Assembly (NCBI GenBank): GCA_904381335.1 | Contig: CAJFIN010000002.1 | Span: forward strand, 99,288 to 154,426 | Source: Candidatus Neoanaerotignum galli | GTDB taxonomy: Bacteria; Bacillota; Clostridia; Lachnospirales; Anaerotignaceae | Direction of reading: 5' to 3' | DNA: 55,139 bases | Part shown: one piece after another, positions 53,120-55,139 of the stretch | Numbering within the stretch: the stretch's first letter is position 1 | Layout: each line of letters begins with the position of its first letter | Notes under the pieces: model-generated | The model's input: the letters and a program-made list of their open reading frames with translations, nothing else | The model's database searches: none | Told to the model about the DNA's origin: nothing | Program-made: the position numbers and the translations under genes

Positions 53120-54458
53120 ATACCCGTTTTCTTTTTTGAAACTGGCGATATGGGTCCGCCACAAACCGGCGGTAAAATAAATACCCCACACTGGTGGTGA
53201 TGATCTCTGTCACCGGGAATGTGAGCCAAAACCAATTTAAGCCAAATTGGGCAAACAAATATCCCAATGGCACAAACAGTACCACCGTCCGAATCACCGT
53301 TAATAAAGCGCTCTTTAGCGCCTCTCCCAGCGCTTGGAAAAACACAGGGAAAATCAAACTGCTCGCCAAAAGCGGAAAGCTGGTGCCAATAATCCGAAAA
53401 CCCACTGTGCCAATTTCCACCACCAATGGATCGGAAGTAAACACCCGCAGCAATGGTCCAGGGATTGCCTCAAAGGCCAGGGTGCCAAATAGGATCAGCC
53501 CCACACTAAAGTATATGGCTGTTCGGAATGTCTCCCGGCAGCGGGGCACTTGTTTAGCGGCATAGTTATAGCTGATGATGGGCACAATACAGGTTTGCAT
53601 CGCACCTAAAGGAATGAAAATAATCGTCTGCCACTTATAATAAAGTCCTAACGCCGTTACGGCTTGATCGGAAAATGTGGACAAAATTAAGTTCAGGCCG
53701 AAAATATAAAATGTGTATGCCGACTGCATCAGCATATTGGGAAAGCCCAGCTGTAAGATACATTTCGCCTGGGGCCACCAAAGGCGCTTTTCCGGTGCTT
53801 TCACAAACCCTCGCCTCATCACTACCAGCGCTGCCACAATCTGTCCTGCCACCGTGGCAATGGCCGCACCGGTCACCCCCAGCTCAGGCAGACCAAACAA
53901 TCCAAAAATCAACAGTGGATCTAAAACAATATTCGTTATTGCCCCAAGAATCTGGGCGATCATGGGGGTTTTCATGTCCCCTTGGGCTTGCAGCACCTTT
54001 GTCCATGCGCTCTCTAAAAAAAGCCCAAAACTAAACAGACAGACAATCCGTCCATAAGCCACCACCTCGTCAATGATCTCCGGCGAACTGGTGCTCATGG
54101 CGGCATACCCTGGCATAATGATCCAACAAACCAGCGCAAATAGCGCCCAGATGGCTAGCGCCAGCGGCGCTCCCATTCCGGCATAGCGCTGCGCTTCTTT
54201 CTGCCGGCCTACCCCCAACTTGGCGGCCATCACTGTATTGATGCCAACCCCTGCGCCCACAGCCAGCGCAATCATCAATAGCTGCAGCGGATAAACAATG
54301 GAAAGGGCCGTCAATCCCGTTTCTGCATACCGGCCCACAAATAAGCTATCTACAATATTATAAAGCGCCTGAATGAGCTGAGCAAGCATCACCGGCGGCG
54401 CCATTTTGAATAGCACCTTGCTGATTTTTTCCGTTCCAAACATCTGCGATGTATCCAT
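53118..54458 (-). CDS. MATE family efflux transporter
   Basis: This encodes 446 residues with about twelve transmembrane helices in two homologous halves, starting near MAPPVMLAQLIQALYNIVDSLF and repeating from ILQLGFPNMLMQSAYTFYIF. MATE proteins export drugs or metabolites using Na+ or H+ gradients. The pattern is closest to MepA/DinF-like clostridial members; the substrate is unknown. The start at 54458 has AGGAAGGA upstream; an in-frame extension to 54545 is unlikely. Its Na+ dependence, if any, would tie it to the ion gradient made by Rnf, which is speculative. Confidence 0.9.
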   Translation of the reverse strand: MDTSQMFGTEKISKVLFKMAPPVMLAQLIQALYNIVDSLFVGRYAETGLTALSIVYPLQLLMIALAVGAGVGINTVMAAKLGVGRQKEAQRYAGMGAPLALAIWALFALVCWIIMPGYAAMSTSSPEIIDEVVAYGRIVCLFSFGLFLESAWTKVLQAQGDMKTPMIAQILGAITNIVLDPLLIFGLFGLPELGVTGAAIATVAGQIVAALVVMRRGFVKAPEKRLWWPQAKCILQLGFPNMLMQSAYTFYIFGLNLILSTFSDQAVTALGLYYKWQTIIFIPLGAMQTCIVPIISYNYAAKQVPRCRETFRTAIYFSVGLILFGTLAFEAIPGPLLRVFTSDPLVVEIGTVGFRIIGTSFPLLASSLIFPVFFQALGEALKSALLTVIRTVVLFVPLGYLFAQFGLNWFWLTFPVTEIITTSVGYLFYRRFVADPYRQFQKRKRV

Positions 54459-54585
54459 TGGCCGTTCCTTCCTTTCTATCCTCCCCATTTTATACGGTAA
54501 AAAATCCTTCTTGATTATACACTTTTCCTCTTCTTTGTCAATCAAAAAGATTCCTTCCTGTTTCTTTTGACTCGCTCAACAGCAC

Positions 54586-54617
54586 AAAAGGCCCCTGTCA
54601 CTTTAGACAGGGGCCTT
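54586..54617 (-). terminator. Terminator after the MacB-like permease gene
   Basis: The perfect 12-bp stem AAGGCCCCTGTC with GACAGGGGCCTT has a 6-base loop. On the minus strand it ends in TTTT, 36 bases past the stop at 54653. Confidence 0.85.
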
Positions 54618-54652
54618 ACTAGATATCCTATGCATTTCTACTAATATGATGA

Positions 54653-55139
54653 TTATTCGTATCGCAGTGCTTCAATGGGGTCTGCCTTGGCTGCTTTAGC
54701 CGCTGGATAAAGGCCAAAAAAGATGCCCACCACCGCAGAAAAGGCCACTGCCAATAACACTACCTCTGGTTTTATCACCACAGCCATTTCTACAAAGGAG
54801 CCGCCAATCGCCACCAGCCCAATGCCCAGCGCCGTACCAATGGCGCCGCCAGCGGCAGAGATAATGGCGCTTTCAATCAGGAATTGGCACAAAATATCCT
54901 CCGTTCGGGCGCCCAAGGCTTTTCTAATGCCGATTTCCTTCGTTCGTTCCGTCACCGATACCAGCATAATATTCATAATGCCAATGCCACCCACCACCAG
55001 AGAAATTGCTGCAATCGCCGCCACTACTGCAGATAGGCCGCTCATCAGACTATCAATGGTAGCCATTTCTTCCTGCGCAGAGTACATCACCACATTTTCT
55101 AGGTCTTGGTGCTTTCGCTCTGCAAAAAATCTACGGACT
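54653..55139 (-). CDS. MacB/FtsX-type ABC transporter permease (partial)
   Basis: These are the C-terminal ~161 residues; the gene continues beyond the right edge and the reading frame is open to the last base. Three transmembrane helices are visible. The signature segment [28 protein letters not shown] is typical of MacB-family permeases, and the end [20 protein letters not shown] is the canonical C-terminus. Such permeases transmit force across the membrane for export of peptides, antibiotics or lipoproteins. Partners (an ATPase and a membrane fusion protein) would lie upstream, outside the window. Confidence 0.92.
   Translation of the reverse strand, partial: VRRFFAERKHQDLENVVMYSAQEEMATIDSLMSGLSAVVAAIAAISLVVGGIGIMNIMLVSVTERTKEIGIRKALGARTEDILCQFLIESAIISAAGGAIGTALGIGLVAIGGSFVEMAVVIKPEVVLLAVAFSAVVGIFFGLYPAAKAAKADPIEALRYE

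Overview
This 55.1 kb window looks like chromosome from an anaerobic, spore-forming member of the Clostridia (Firmicutes). The evidence is a GerA-type germinant receptor subunit, the sporulation pair YqfC-YqfD, a six-gene Rnf complex in the clostridial order C-D-G-E-A-B, an IreB/RuvX/DUF1292 cluster, RNase J, a DnaD/DnaI-type primosome pair and a CIRCE (HrcA) operator. I cannot name the genus. The window is almost wholly chromosomal and housekeeping: no tRNA, rRNA, CRISPR array, transposase or prophage gene was seen. About 53 protein genes are supported. The first (GerA) and last (MacB-type permease) run off the edges.

Layout. 1-1265: start of a gerA-type gene, preceded by a sigma-G-like promoter. 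1380-4857: a gene for a large acidic exported protein with a copper-amine-oxidase-like stalk domain, flanked by two direct copies of a GC-rich non-coding repeat. Its own promoter is strong and has tandem upstream repeats. 5019-6902: a second stalk-domain protein and a TolC-like protein, probably one operon. 7098-9066: dnaD and dnaI-like primosome genes. 9153-13914: tagO/wecA-like, upp, rpiB, a low-molecular-weight phosphatase, sua5 (tsaC family), a SEC-C protein and a universal-stress protein. 14031-17909: pyrG, a cyclophilin lipoprotein and murG, each probably separate. 18064-18975: a ferritin-like protein and a HIT protein on the plus strand.

19066-26910 is a compact minus-strand operon, yqfC-yqfD-phoH-yqfF-ybeY-cdd-udg-era-recO. 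Most neighbours overlap or are only a few bases apart. It mixes sporulation, RNA/ribosome maturation and DNA repair. 27293-28651 is rpoN (sigma-54). 29092-34156 is the rnf operon, the main energy-conserving system here: it couples ferredoxin oxidation and NAD+ reduction to ion export. A leader with two strong stem-loops precedes it. 34636-35533: a DUF4321 membrane protein and maf. 35971-37950: htpG, with a perfect CIRCE element upstream. 38526-44579: a cysK-like gene, then gpsA-plsY-der, pgeF (yfiH) and an RNase HII-YraN fusion. 44647-50281: a flavodoxin-like protein, RNase J, DUF1292, ruvX, ireB, mtaB and an unrecognised protein. 50463-53064 (plus): a LysR regulator, a DEAD-family helicase with a DEGD box, and a second DUF1292 protein with a His/Cys-rich N-terminus. 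53118-55139: a MATE exporter and a partial MacB-like permease.

Points most worth a second look are the structured leader of the rnf operon, the paired hairpin-bearing repeats around the surface-protein gene and that gene's spaced upstream repeats, the TolC-like/stalk-domain module in an apparently Gram-positive-type genome, and the RNase HII-YraN fusion. No clearly new multi-gene system is evident. The candidates for novelty are mainly non-coding.
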